Notes: a model not told the origin generated them from the sequence alone. A stretch of DNA of 64,000 bases from JAEUPI01 sp963814435 (GCA_963814435.1 CAWFCV010000034.1:62001-126000); one strand, 5' to 3'. Shown: positions 29,162 through 37,660, counted from the first letter of the stretch. Numbers and translations are program-made.

Positions 29162-29641
29162 TCACTTGCCCACCGCGTCGGCGGCCGGCATGCGTTGCAT
29201 CATCATTTCCATCATCGTCTGCATCATGTCCATGCGCCGTTCCATCATCTGGTGGTGCTGGGCCATGTCTGCGGGCATGCCCTTGGGGCCTGCCTTCGCG
29301 CCCAGGGTCGGCTTGTCGCCCATCGCGGCCAGGCCGCCCATCCCGGACATCCCCTGCATGCCCTTCATCATCTGCATGCCGTCCTGCATGGCTTTCATGT
29401 GATCCACCATGAGCGCCTGGTGCTCGGCGGGCGTCTTCGCGGCGGCCATCTTGTCGCGCATCTCGCGCATGGCCTTCATGCGATCGTCCGGTGCCGGCAT
29501 CGCGGCTGGGGCCGAGGCGGCGCGCGACGGGTGGTGGGCGGTGTGTTCGTCGGCCTTGGAAGGGGTGGCGGCCGAGGCGGCGACGGGAGCCGCCAACAAG
29601 GCGGCGGCGGACATTGCGATGAGCTGGTTCAGTCTGGACAT
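29162..29641 (-). CDS. Secreted Met/His-rich copper-island protein
   Basis: 159 residues. Signal peptide to about residue 24 (APVAASAA), a His-containing segment, then a Met-rich region: MKAMREMRDKMAAAK, MKAMQDGMQMMKGMQG and a C-terminal MMERRMDMMQTMMEMMMQRM. The many Met residues are spaced as in helical metallochaperone-like proteins, consistent with periplasmic Cu(I) or Ag(I) binding. GGAG six bases upstream. Family not named with certainty. Confidence 0.7.
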   Translation of the reverse strand: MSRLNQLIAMSAAALLAAPVAASAATPSKADEHTAHHPSRAASAPAAMPAPDDRMKAMREMRDKMAAAKTPAEHQALMVDHMKAMQDGMQMMKGMQGMSGMGGLAAMGDKPTLGAKAGPKGMPADMAQHHQMMERRMDMMQTMMEMMMQRMPAADAVGK

Positions 29642-29655
29642 GGTGATCTCCGTGC

Positions 29656-29671
29656 GCCGGTTAAAACCGGC
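29656..29671. promoter_or_regulatory. Palindrome in the leader of the Met-rich gene
   Basis: Seven-base arms GCCGGTT and AACCGGC flank a two-base centre. It begins 15 bases upstream of the start codon of the Met-rich gene, just outside its ribosome-binding site. A second inverted repeat (ATGAAA G TTTCAT, 29684-29696) lies further upstream. Either could be an operator or an mRNA hairpin; no regulator is identified. Confidence 0.35.
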
Positions 29672-30030
29672 AAGGTGTTGTGAATGAAAGTTTCATACGT
29701 TGAAGGCTTAGCCAGCTACGGCGGCCCCGAGTCATGCGTGCACATTCGTGAGGGTGTGGGCGAAGCGTTGACAGGGGGACGCGCGGGCCGGGTATTGAGC
29801 TGCGCAATCCATGCCCCGGGCCGAGAGGCTCGGGACGATCGGGGTGCCGAGGCAGTGGAGATATGCCGAAGGCCACACCGTGCCTGCCGCATTGGCGAGG
29901 CAGGCATGGACCCCGCGCAGTCACAGACCCTGCGCACGCGCGCAAGCACCTTGCGCGGGAACCGGGAGGTCTCAGGGTCTTCTGCAACTTTGAGTGCAGA
30001 GCGCATCGGGAAGCCTTCGGGCGTACGCCG

Positions 30031-30238
30031 ATGAGCCATGGCGCTGAGAAGTCGGACTGCTGCGTAGTACCGAGGAAGCTGCCGAACAAAGCCGGGCCTG
30101 CAATGGCCGGGCCGCGGAGGTGGTGGAGGGAAGGCGGCAGGCCAAGGGAAATCCGTCAGTTGGCAACGCGCACCGGACATCGAGCCGGGTTCGTGCGACA
30201 AACGTCCAGAGGCGGATACGAAGGGCTGCTTCATGTTG
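30031..30238 (+). pseudogene. N-terminal remnant of group II intron reverse transcriptase/maturase
   Basis: It starts MSHGAEKSDCCVVPRKLPNK, matching the usual start of maturases of this intron type. After a frame change near 30110 it continues EVVEGRRQAKGN and VQRRIRRAA, where the reverse-transcriptase domain should begin. Instead the sequence jumps straight to the 3' ribozyme domains. All RT motifs, including YADD, domain X and any endonuclease domain are absent, so it is not functional. Confidence 0.75.
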
Positions 30239-30263
30239 GTCCTATCGTCACGACCCAAGGCAG

Positions 30264-30297
30264 GAGCCGTATGCGGTAGTGCCGCACGTACGGATCT
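30264..30297 (+). ncRNA. Group II intron domain V
   Basis: A 34-base hairpin with the AGC catalytic triad near its 5' end (GAGCCGT) pairing with ACGGATC. The upper stem GCGG/CCGC closes a loop TAGTG where a GNRA tetraloop is expected, so the loop may be degenerate. Identification rests on these features and the adjoining domain VI. Confidence 0.75.
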
Positions 30298-30471
30298 GTG
30301 GAGGGGGTGCTGGGTGACTGGCATTCCTACTCCGACTGATCGGTGGAAGGCTGCGCCGGGACGGTAGGCCCGACGCCGGCGACCGCCGCTCGACAACAGC
30401 CGAGCTTGGGTCGCAAACGCCCAGGCGGCCGCGCACGGGAGCGTGTCCCGCCGGCCACCGGGCAAGAGGAT

Positions 30472-30951
30472 CTACAGGGTCAGGCGCAGGAAGCGGATGA
30501 CCAGCGGCGGCCCGTGGACAGGGAACCGCTCGATCGCGCGCCGGGTCTCGACGCTCGTGCTCGACACGATCGCACGCCACGGCTCGAACACCGCGATCAC
30601 GCTTGCGCCCAGATCGACGTTTGGCGAGTTGTACTTCGCCAGCGCCGATGACTCGTCGTCGCAGAACTTGATGCAGCCGCCCTTGGCGGCCTCCTGTTCG
30701 TGCCCGGCGTGGGCGACGGGACCATCGTGGACCAGGGGCCCGTGATCACCGGCTCGTGTCGAGGTGGCTGCAGTCTCGTGTCGAACCCGGTTCTCGGCGT
30801 TCGCCTTCAGCACGACGGCGCGCAACCCATCGCGCTGCGGTGTCAAGGCACACGCATTGACCACCCCGGCGGTCAGCGCGAACAGCCAAGCCACCAACGT
30901 CATCCAGACGGTGCGCTGCAATCGACGGCGGTCGAAGTGAAGAGCGTGCAT
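30472..30951 (-). CDS. Small membrane-anchored Cys protein of the copper island (paralogue of 16241-16684)
   Basis: 159 residues. N-terminal membrane segment ending TAGVVNACAL, a His-containing linker (GDHGPLVHDGPVAHAGHEQE), the motif GGCIKFCDDE, and a tail ending RFLRLTL. It shares the GVVNAC, CxxFC and C-terminal features with the gene at 16241-16684, but has no second membrane stretch as strong. The intron lies 141 bases downstream and separates it from the Met-rich gene. Function unknown; a periplasmic copper-related role is inferred from position and repeated co-occurrence. Confidence 0.6.
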   Translation of the reverse strand: MHALHFDRRRLQRTVWMTLVAWLFALTAGVVNACALTPQRDGLRAVVLKANAENRVRHETAATSTRAGDHGPLVHDGPVAHAGHEQEAAKGGCIKFCDDESSALAKYNSPNVDLGASVIAVFEPWRAIVSSTSVETRRAIERFPVHGPPLVIRFLRLTL

Positions 30952-31097
30952 GGTTCAAATATCTACTTTTACAGGCTAGAACTCCGTGCGGTAGCGCTCT
31001 TGCGCGACGTCAATTCACGTGGACATTCGACCAATCCGCTCTGCTTCAGCGCCAACCCGACCGTCATCTCGCGACGCACGCCCGGTCGCGCCAGCGC

Positions 31098-31433
31098 TCA
31101 TCGGGCGGGCTGGATGGTGGTCACGACGTAGCCCGAGTCGGCCTTTTCGGCCACGAAGCGGATCTTGTCACCGGCTTTCAGTTTGTCGAGCAACGCGCCG
31201 TCCTTCACCTGGAACACCATCGTCATCGGCGGCATGTCGAGGTTCTTGATCTCGCCATGCTTGATGGTGAGTTTCTTCTGCTCCTTGTCGACCTTGCGAA
31301 CTTCGCCTTCGGTCATGTCGGCGGCCGAGGCCGCAGTTGCAGGGTGGTGGGCCGAGTGGTCTTGAGCTTTCTGTTGCGCCATGGCCGCACCGGCCAGCGC
31401 CGCGAGCACGAGGGACATCATGAGGGTCTTCAT
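31098..31433 (-). CDS. cusF: Periplasmic copper chaperone, CusF-like
   Basis: 111 residues. Signal peptide MKTLMMSLVLAALAGAAMAQ, then a small OB-like fold: GEVRKVDKEQKKLTIKHGEI, DMPPMTMVFQVKD, KIRFVAEKADSGYVVTTI. The PPMTM methionines match the CusF copper site; the CusF tryptophan position is not obvious. It delivers Cu(I)/Ag(I) to the Cus efflux complex. The start at 31433 was chosen because it begins the signal peptide; a longer in-frame ATG at 31496 gives an implausible basic extension. Confidence 0.85.
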   Translation of the reverse strand: MKTLMMSLVLAALAGAAMAQQKAQDHSAHHPATAASAADMTEGEVRKVDKEQKKLTIKHGEIKNLDMPPMTMVFQVKDGALLDKLKAGDKIRFVAEKADSGYVVTTIQPAR

Positions 31434-31524
31434 TGGGCTTACTTTCAGAGACAGCTTGAGGTGAAGAGACTGCCGCCGCCTCGAGGCGCGGGCCACACTA
31501 CCCAGGGGTCAACGGTGGGCGCGG

Positions 31525-32015
31525 TCATTTCGCCGACACGATGATCTTGCCGACCATGCCGGCCTGGTAGTGGCCGGCGATCAGGCAGGCGAAGTCGAAG
31601 TCGCCGGCGCGGTTGAAGGTCCAGACGATCTGGCCGGTCTTGCCCGGCGGCACGTGTGCCATGTAGGGCTCGTCGTGCTCCATGTTCGGGAACTTGAGCA
31701 TCAGCGCGGCGTGCTCGTCGAGTTCCTCGCTTCGTGCCGAGCACGAACTCGTGCAGCAGCGCGCCGTCGTTGCGAAACACGAAGCGCACGGTCTCGCCGC
31801 GCCGCACGGTGATCGAGTCGGGCGTGAAGCGCATGCTGTCGCTCATCGCGACCTTGACGGTGCGTCTGACCGCCTTCGCATCGCCCGCGATGCCCCAGGC
31901 CTTCTGTTCCTTGCGCACCGGCTGTCGTCTTGTCGTGGCGCGAGCCCTCGTGGGCGAGGGTGGTGCCGCACAGGGCCGCGCCGGCCAGCAGCGCCAGTGT
32001 GTGGATGAATGTCAT
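31525..32015 (-). CDS. Cupredoxin-domain (plastocyanin-like) protein (frame broken twice)
   Basis: About 162 residues after removing one base near 31920 and near 31735. AAGGAG precedes the ATG. Signal peptide TLALLAGAALCGTTLAHE, then the cupredoxin fold: SMRFTPDSITVRRGETVRFV, GALLHEFVLG, and the C-terminal copper loop FACLIAGHYQAGMVGKIIV containing Cys, His and Met ligands. This is a type-1 copper protein of the CopI/copper-tolerance type, common beside CopA-type oxidases, presumably carrying or sequestering periplasmic copper. Confidence 0.85.
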
Positions 32016-32069
32016 CTCGGTGGCTCCTTCGATGCGGGTGGTTGGGTATGGCGCCGAGGGCTTGCCGGC

Positions 32070-33497
32070 TCAGTGGCCGTCGTGCCCGCCGTGGCCGCCG
32101 CTGGGCTTGCGCACCTGCACCTCGACGGGGGTGCGCGGCTTGCCGGCAGGGGGCATCGCGCCCACGCCCTCGGCCTTCACGCGTGCCGGCTCGGCCAGCG
32201 CGCCCGTCCACTCGTAGGCCACCGTGCCTGGCGGGATGCTCGAACCAGCCCGGGTCGCTGTAGTCGCCGCGCTGGTTGCTCCTTGCGCACCTTGAGCACG
32301 CTGAACATGCCGCCCATGCCGACGGCGCCGAACGGGCCGGTGCCGGTCATCATCGCGGCGGTGTTGTCGGGCAGCGGCATCTCCATCTCGGTCATGTCGT
32401 GCATGCCGCGCTCGCCCATCACCATGTAGTCGGGGATCAGCTGCGTGATCTGCCGCGCCACGCCGCGGTGGTCGACGCCGATCATCGTCGGCACGTTGTG
32501 CCCCATCGCGTTCATCGTGTGGTGGCTCTTGTGGCAGTGGAAGGCCCAGTCGCCTTCCTCGTCGGCCAGGAAGTCGATCTGGCGCATCTGGCCCACCGCG
32601 ATGTCGGTCGTCACCTCGTACTGGCGCGCTGCTCTTCGGCGTCGGCCCGCCGTCGGTGCCGGTGACCAGGAACTCGTGGCCGTGCAGGTGGATCGGGTGG
32701 TTGGTCATCGTCAGGTTGCCGATGCGGATGCGCACCTTGTCGTTCTTGCGCACGACCAGCGGGTCGATGCCCGGGAAGATGCGGCTGTTCCAGCTCCACA
32801 GGTTGAAGTCGAGCATCGTCATGATCTTCGGCGTGGCGCTGCCCGGCTCGATGTCGTAGGCGTTGAGCAGGAACACGAAGTCGCGGTCGACCTCGTCGAT
32901 CAGCGGATGCTTGTGCTTCGGGTGCGTGATCCAGAAGCCCATCATGCCCATCGCCATCTGCACCATCTCGTCGGCATGCGGGTGGTACATGAAGGTGCCG
33001 GGCCGCCGCGCGACGAATTCGTAGACGAAGGTCTTGCCCGGCTCGATGGCCTTCTGCGTCAGGCCGCTCACGCCGTCCATGCCGTTGGGCAGGCGCTGGC
33101 CGTGCCAGTGCACGCTGGTCACCTCGGGCAGCCTGTTGGTGACGAAGATGCGCACGCGGTCGCCCTCGACCACCTCGATCGTCGGGCCCGGGCTCTGGCC
33201 GTTGTAGCCCCACAGGTGGGCCTTGAAGCCGGGCGTCATCTCGCGCACCACCGGCTCGGCGACGAGGTGGAACTCCTTGACGCCGTTGTTCATGCGCCAG
33301 GGCAGCGTCCAGCCGTTGAGCGTGACCACCGGGTTGTAGGGCCGGCCGGTGTCGGGCACCAGCGGCGGCATCGTGTCGGGCTTGGTCTGGATCACCGGCT
33401 CGGGCAGCGCGGCCATCGCCACCTTGCTGACTGCGGCGGCGCTGACGGCCGCGGTGACGGCGCCAGCGCCGCCGATGAAGTTGCGTCGGGAGACCAT
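32070..33497 (-). CDS. Tat-exported multicopper oxidase, CopA type (frame broken three times)
   Basis: About 474 residues after removing one extra base near 32626, 32272 and 32232. Twin-arginine signal SRRNFIGGAG; copper ligands VHWHGQRLPNGMDG, FMYHPHADEM, HPIHLHGHEF and AFHCHKSHHTMNAMGH are all present. The C-terminus is Gly/His-rich (GGHGGHDGH). It oxidises Cu(I) in the periplasm. A different, CueO-like oxidase lies at 23517-25064, so two oxidase types coexist. AAGGA seven bases before the ATG. Confidence 0.88.
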   Translation of the reverse strand: MVSRRNFIGGAGAVTAAVSAAAVSKVAMAALPEPVIQTKPDTMPPLVPDTGRPYNPVVTLNGWTLPWRMNNGVKEFHLVAEPVVREMTPGFKAHLWGYNGQSPGPTIEVVEGDRVRIFVTNRLPEVTSVHWHGQRLPNGMDGVSGLTQKAIEPGKTFVYEFVARRPGTFMYHPHADEMVQMAMGMMGFWITHPKHKHPLIDEVDRDFVFLLNAYDIEPGSATPKIMTMLDFNLWSWNSRIFPGIDPLVVRKNDKVRIRIGNLTMTNHPIHLHGHEFLVTGTDGGPTPKSSAPVRGDDRHRGGPDAPDRLPGRRGRRLGLPLPQEPPHDERDGAQRADDDRRRPPRRGAADHAADPRLHGDGRARHARHDRDGDAAARQHRRDDDRHRPVRRRRHGRHVQRAQGAQGATSAATTATRAGSSIPPGTVAYEWTGALAEPARVKAEGVGAMPPAGKPRTPVEVQVRKPSGGHGGHDGH

Positions 33498-33514
33498 GGT
33501 CGATTCCTTGCGAT

Positions 33515-34951
33515 TCAGTGAGCCGGCGCCGCCGGGCTCGGCGGTCGATGGCGGGCCCGGCGGGCAGGCGTCAGGCTGGGCTTGCCGATGAGCGCCATGT
33601 CGAGGTCGGCCTGGGCGAGCCAGAAGTCGCGCAGCGCTTCGATGGTGGCGTTGACGCTGGCGATCTGCGCGCGCGCGTCGGCCAGCAGTTCGAACACGCC
33701 GATCAGCATGCCGTTGTAGCGCAGCAGGTTCTCCTCGGCGATGCGCTGGCGCAGCGGCACGATCTCGTCGCGGTGGTGGCGCGCGATGTCGTAGGCCGAG
33801 CGGTAGGCGCCGTAGGCCTCGCGCACCTCCGAGCGGGCGTTGATCGCCGTTTCGGCCGCGCGGTGCAAGGCCTGCATGTACACGCTCTCGGCCCGCGCCA
33901 CACGGGCGCCGCCCCAGTCGAACAGCGGCAGCTCGAAGGCGATCTCCCAGCCGCGCTGCGTGGGCGCCGCGTTCGAGCTGTTGCGCACGAGGCCGAGCTC
34001 GAGCACGTTGACGAAGCGTGTGGTCTTCGTCAGGCCGAGGTTGCGTGCCGTCTGTTCGGTCGCCAGCCGGGCGCCCTGCACGTCGAGGCGCTGGGCCAGC
34101 GCCACGCGCTCGATGTCGGGCAGGTCCAGCGCTGCCGCGGGCAGGTCGGGCAGGCGCTCGGGCAGGCTGAACTGCGCCTGCGCGCCCCACAGGCCGAGCA
34201 GCCGCGTCAGCCGCTCGCGCGACGCACGCTGCGCCTGCTCGGCACGGGCCAGGTTGAGCGCGGCATCGGCGTGGAAACTCTGCTCGCGCGCGCGCTGCAG
34301 CTTGTTGAAGTTGCCCACCTGCTCCATGCGGCGCGCGAGCTCCGCGCTCGCCTGGGCGGCCTGCTGCACCTGCCGCATGTAGCGCACGGATTCTTCGGCC
34401 GCCAAGGCCAGGACCCAGGCCTTGCGCGTGTCGGCGGCCAGCGACAGCATGCTCAGCGTGACCTGGCCGCGCACCTGCTCGAAGCGGCGCGCCTCCAGGG
34501 CACCGATCAGCGGCAGCGCCACCAGCCGGGCGAGGTTGAAGTGAAGACTGCGTTCGAGCTCGACTTCATCGCCGCGCTTCAGGCGACTGAAGCTGAAGCC
34601 GGGGTTGGGCAGACGGCCGGCCTGTACGACCTCGGCTTCGGTGATGCCCAGTTCGTGGAACGTGGCTTGCAGGCCACGATTGTTGAGCAGTGCGATCTGG
34701 ACCGCGTCGTCGACCGACAGCGGCCGCGCCAGCAGCTCGCTGACGCGCCGATCGATGGTGTCCTGATCGGCCTCGGTGCGGGCCCAGCGCAGGTCCTTGC
34801 CGAGGCGCTCCTTCGCGGTCTGCTCGACCCTCGAGAAGCCGCCGTCGGTGCTGAACGACGCGCAGCCGCCGAGCACGGCGGCGCTGACCAGCAGCGCACA
34901 CAGGCGCAGGCGCGGCTGGCCCGCCGCGCGCCGGGCAATGTGGAGCGTCAT
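33515..34951 (-). CDS. TolC-family outer-membrane protein of the copper block
   Basis: 478 residues. Lipobox-type signal (SAAVLGGCASF), two OEP domains with long coiled coils (LNNRGLQATFHELGITEAEV; RWEIAFELPLFDWGGAR-like). It is unlike the TolC protein at 17201-18511 and resembles the CopB/copper-resistance outer-membrane proteins that accompany CopA-type oxidases. GAGG lies upstream of the ATG at 34951; an ATG at 34966 overlaps the previous gene's stop (ATGA) and is an alternative start. There is no RND pump or adaptor in this block, so it may work with the CusBA system or alone. Confidence 0.85.
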   Translation of the reverse strand: MTLHIARRAAGQPRLRLCALLVSAAVLGGCASFSTDGGFSRVEQTAKERLGKDLRWARTEADQDTIDRRVSELLARPLSVDDAVQIALLNNRGLQATFHELGITEAEVVQAGRLPNPGFSFSRLKRGDEVELERSLHFNLARLVALPLIGALEARRFEQVRGQVTLSMLSLAADTRKAWVLALAAEESVRYMRQVQQAAQASAELARRMEQVGNFNKLQRAREQSFHADAALNLARAEQAQRASRERLTRLLGLWGAQAQFSLPERLPDLPAAALDLPDIERVALAQRLDVQGARLATEQTARNLGLTKTTRFVNVLELGLVRNSSNAAPTQRGWEIAFELPLFDWGGARVARAESVYMQALHRAAETAINARSEVREAYGAYRSAYDIARHHRDEIVPLRQRIAEENLLRYNGMLIGVFELLADARAQIASVNATIEALRDFWLAQADLDMALIGKPSLTPARRARHRPPSPAAPAH

Positions 34952-34962
34952 GGCTCGGGCCC

Positions 34963-35319
34963 TCATGGCTGCTTGAGGTCGCCGCGCCCAGAGGGCGCAG
35001 GCTTGGCCGGTGCGGCGGCGGGTGCGCCGGCGGCTGGCTTGTCGGCGGGCGCCAAGTCGCTCTGCTGGGCCTCGCGGGCATAGACGCGCCAGCCGCCGAT
35101 GCGGGCGGCCAGGTCGTTGGCCTCGCGCCAGGCGATCGGCCCGTCGTCGCCCGGCCGGCGGTAGCGCTCGAACGCCGACACATAGGCCGGCGCCGGCACG
35201 CTGGCCAGCGCGTCGAGCGGATCCGGTCTGGGTTTTGGCGCTGGGGTCTGCGCCAGCGTCGGCAACGCCGCCACGCCGAACGCGACCGGAATCAACCAGT
35301 GCAAGTAGAAGGCAACCAT
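34963..35319 (-). CDS. Small secreted protein of the copper operon, unknown
   Basis: 118 residues. Signal peptide to about residue 22 (AALPTLAQ), followed by a proline-rich linker and the conserved-looking block YVSAFERYRRPGDDGPIAWREANDLAARIGGW, then an Ala/Pro/Lys-rich tail. Such small proteins sit just upstream of the TolC gene in betaproteobacterial copper operons, but I know no function. It is coupled to the TolC gene by four-base overlap if that gene starts at 34966. Confidence 0.6.
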   Translation of the reverse strand: MVAFYLHWLIPVAFGVAALPTLAQTPAPKPRPDPLDALASVPAPAYVSAFERYRRPGDDGPIAWREANDLAARIGGWRVYAREAQQSDLAPADKPAAGAPAAAPAKPAPSGRGDLKQP

Positions 35320-35420
35320 CACGACCTCGCGTCAGAGTCAGCAGGCTCCCGCGCCACAAGCGCAGGCGGGAGTGAGCGTTGGGCGCGAGCCCCGCGTGGC
35401 GAAACACGCGGGCCCGCCGC

Positions 35421-35855
35421 CTAGGCGAGCTGGATTCGGGGCGGTCGGTCGGGGCCGTCGGTGGCGAACGCGCCGACGGCGAATTCCGTGGCGGCAAAGA
35501 CCGTCGCGGTCGGGTCAGGCGCGGCAACGCGCGGCATCACGCTCAGCAGCGCAACGCCCGCGCAGCACGAGGCGCAGGAGCTGCACTTGTACTTGCCGAG
35601 ATCGCTGAACTTGTCCGGCTGGTGTGCGCCGTGCGCAGTGGCCGAAGAATGATCGGCAGCGTTGGCCGTTTGCGCACGGTGCGAGTGAAACGACACGCTG
35701 GCGTCGGAGCCGTGGTGATGGCCGGCCCCGACCTGCGTGACCTGCATGCGCTCGTGGCTCGGCCCGCAATGGGTCATGGTCGCGCTGGCCAGGCCCTGGA
35801 CGGGCAGCGCCAGGGCCGTCAGCCAGACGATCACGAGCTTGAGCCAGACACGCAT
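35421..35855 (-). CDS. Small Cys/His-rich envelope protein, first gene of the copper operon
   Basis: 144 residues. N-terminal signal or anchor (LVIVWLTALALPVQGLASA), a His-rich middle (GAGHHHGSDASVSFHSHRAQ), then KYKCSSCASCCAGVALL, a four-cysteine cluster at the start of a hydrophobic segment. It is the first gene after the MerR-type promoter at 35893-35923. The Cys and His content suggests metal binding in the envelope. Not obviously homologous to the GVVNAC proteins, but of similar size and context. Confidence 0.65.
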   Translation of the reverse strand: MRVWLKLVIVWLTALALPVQGLASATMTHCGPSHERMQVTQVGAGHHHGSDASVSFHSHRAQTANAADHSSATAHGAHQPDKFSDLGKYKCSSCASCCAGVALLSVMPRVAAPDPTATVFAATEFAVGAFATDGPDRPPRIQLA

Positions 35856-35892
35856 CGCACCACTCTATCCGATTCGATCGAAGTACGCGCAG

Positions 35893-35923
35893 AGCCTAAA
35901 CCTTGCCACCGTGGGAAGGTCAA
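35893..35923 (-). promoter_or_regulatory. MerR/CueR-type copper promoter and operator
   Basis: On the minus strand, TTGACC (-35) and TAGGCT (-10) are 19 bases apart, the long spacing typical of MerR-family promoters. The spacer carries the dyad ACCTTCCC...GGCAAGGT (arms at 35913-35920 and 35900-35907), very close to the CueR consensus. This should drive the copper block from 35855 leftward. No CueR gene is in the window. Confidence 0.85.
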
Positions 35924-35987
35924 GGGGAAGCTCGTGTCGTCCGGACGGGCGCGCGTTCTGGCGCGAGTCGGGTTCACACGCTCGTGA

Positions 35988-37442
35988 TCAATGTCTCGCC
36001 ATCGGCCCCATCAGCCACGGCCCCGCCACGCCGACCAGCACGATGAAGAACATCGCACCGAACAGCAGCCCCAGCACCCAGAAGCGCCCGCGCCCGATGA
36101 AGCCGCTGCCGGCATAGATCGGCGCGCAGCCAGTAGCGTACGGTGAGATCACGCCCATCAGCCCGAGGCCATAGACGCACAACATCGCCAGCGGCACGCC
36201 CGGCACGCCGGGAATCTCGTGGCCGATGGCCAGCACCACCGGCAGCACGGCTGCCGCGTGCGAGGTGATGCTCGCGAACAGGTAGTGCGACCAGTAGAAG
36301 ATCGCCACCAGCGCCAGCATCGCCACCAGCGGGTCCACGCCGGCCAGCGGCGCGGCCGCCGAGCGCGCCAGCCACTCCACGAAACCAATGCGGCGCAGTC
36401 CGTCGGCCAGCGTGAGCACCATCGTGAAGTAGATCAGCACGCCCCAGGCTTCGCGCTCGCCGAGCACCTCGTCCCACGCGATCACGCGCAGCGCCAGCAT
36501 CAGCGAGATCACCACCAGCACCACGCCGGTGGGGTGGATGAAGTTCGAGCCCAGCCCGGGCAACGACACGCGCGGGTTGCTGCCCGACACCCACAGCACG
36601 ATGGCCAGCAACACCAGCGCGGCCATCGTCCACTCGCGGCGCGACACCGGGCCCATCTGGCGCAGCTGCTCGGCGGCCCAGGCCACCGTCTCGGGGCTGT
36701 CGCGCACCTCGGGCGGGTACACCCAGTAGGTGACCAGCGGCACCAGCGCCAGCAGCAGCAACCCCGCGGGCGCGAAGCCGGCAAAGAAGCCCCACCAGCC
36801 GAGCTCGAAGCCCATCGTGCGCTCGGCCAGTGCCAGCGCCGTGGCATTGGGCACCAGCGCGGTGATGAACATCGAGCTGGTCACTGCGGTGGCGGCGAAC
36901 GCCGTCCACATCAGGTAGCCGCCGATGCGCCGCGCGGTGGGCCCGGGCTCGGAGCCGTACAACGCGGGGATCTGCCGCACGATCGGGTAGATGGTGCCGC
37001 CGCTGCGCGCGGTGTTCGACGGCGTGCCCGGCGCCAGCGCCAGATCGGCCAGCGCCACCGCATAACCCAGCCCCAGCGTGCGCCGGCCGAGCGCGCGCAC
37101 CAGCAGCAGCGCGATGCGCCGGCCCAGCCCGCTCTGGCGATAACCCAGCGCGAACAGAAAGGCGCCGAACGTGAGCCACACGGTGGGCTCGGCAAACCCG
37201 CTCAGTGCCCAGGCGAGCGACTTCGTGGCATCGAGGTCCACGTAGCGCATCGCCGCGATGAAGCTCACCGCGATCAGCCCGATCGCCCCGTTGGGCAGCG
37301 TGGTCAGCACCATCGCCACGATGGCCGCAGCGAAGACGGCAAAGTAGTGCCACTGGTTCGGCTGCAGGCCGTGTGGGGTGGGCAGCAGCGTCAGCGCGAG
37401 CCACAGCGCCAGCGGCCAGGCGACACGCCAGCGTTGGCTCAT
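35988..37442 (-). CDS. DASS (SLC13) family anion transporter
   Basis: 484 residues with about 12 membrane segments. DASS features: TLPNGAIGLIAVSFIA, GYRQSGLGRRIALLLVRALG, the substrate/Na+-binding motif ALAPGTPSNTARSGGTIYP and the second one with TSHAAAVLPVVLAIG. Probably imports dicarboxylate, tricarboxylate or sulfate; the C-terminal repeat resembles the CitT/TtdT branch that exchanges dicarboxylates. ATG at 37442 has GAGG eight bases upstream. Confidence 0.85.
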   Translation of the reverse strand: MSQRWRVAWPLALWLALTLLPTPHGLQPNQWHYFAVFAAAIVAMVLTTLPNGAIGLIAVSFIAAMRYVDLDATKSLAWALSGFAEPTVWLTFGAFLFALGYRQSGLGRRIALLLVRALGRRTLGLGYAVALADLALAPGTPSNTARSGGTIYPIVRQIPALYGSEPGPTARRIGGYLMWTAFAATAVTSSMFITALVPNATALALAERTMGFELGWWGFFAGFAPAGLLLLALVPLVTYWVYPPEVRDSPETVAWAAEQLRQMGPVSRREWTMAALVLLAIVLWVSGSNPRVSLPGLGSNFIHPTGVVLVVISLMLALRVIAWDEVLGEREAWGVLIYFTMVLTLADGLRRIGFVEWLARSAAAPLAGVDPLVAMLALVAIFYWSHYLFASITSHAAAVLPVVLAIGHEIPGVPGVPLAMLCVYGLGLMGVISPYATGCAPIYAGSGFIGRGRFWVLGLLFGAMFFIVLVGVAGPWLMGPMARH

Positions 37443-37660
37443 GGCGTGCACCTCTGGGCAGGTGTGGCACGAACGAGCTGTGGGGTCTCCCTCAAGTCAC
37501 GCACCTTTGTCCCCCGGTGACAGACGCGTGCGTCGCTGCTCCCGGTGCTGCGACGCCGACGCGTAGTGTGGCACTGCCGCGAACGGCGCTCGCCATTGCA
37601 GGACGTGCCGCGACACGGTGGCCCCGTGCCGCCGATACACTGCCGGCGCAGGAGGCACCC

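Larger units (their letters stand above)
29738..30330 (+). mobile_element. Group II intron, internally deleted
   Basis: The 3' part has domain V (30264-30297, beginning GAGCCGTATGCGG) and domain VI (30301-30330), whose arms GGGGTGC and GCATTCC pair with two G-U pairs and which ends CCTAC, fitting the AY 3' end. The upstream 290 bases look like domain I of a bacterial group II intron. The encoded maturase has only its N-terminal part. The 5' boundary is uncertain: GTGCA at 29738 or GTGTG at 29754, the latter fitting the GUGYG consensus. It is inserted in the intergenic gap between two minus-strand copper genes, antisense to them. Confidence 0.8.
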
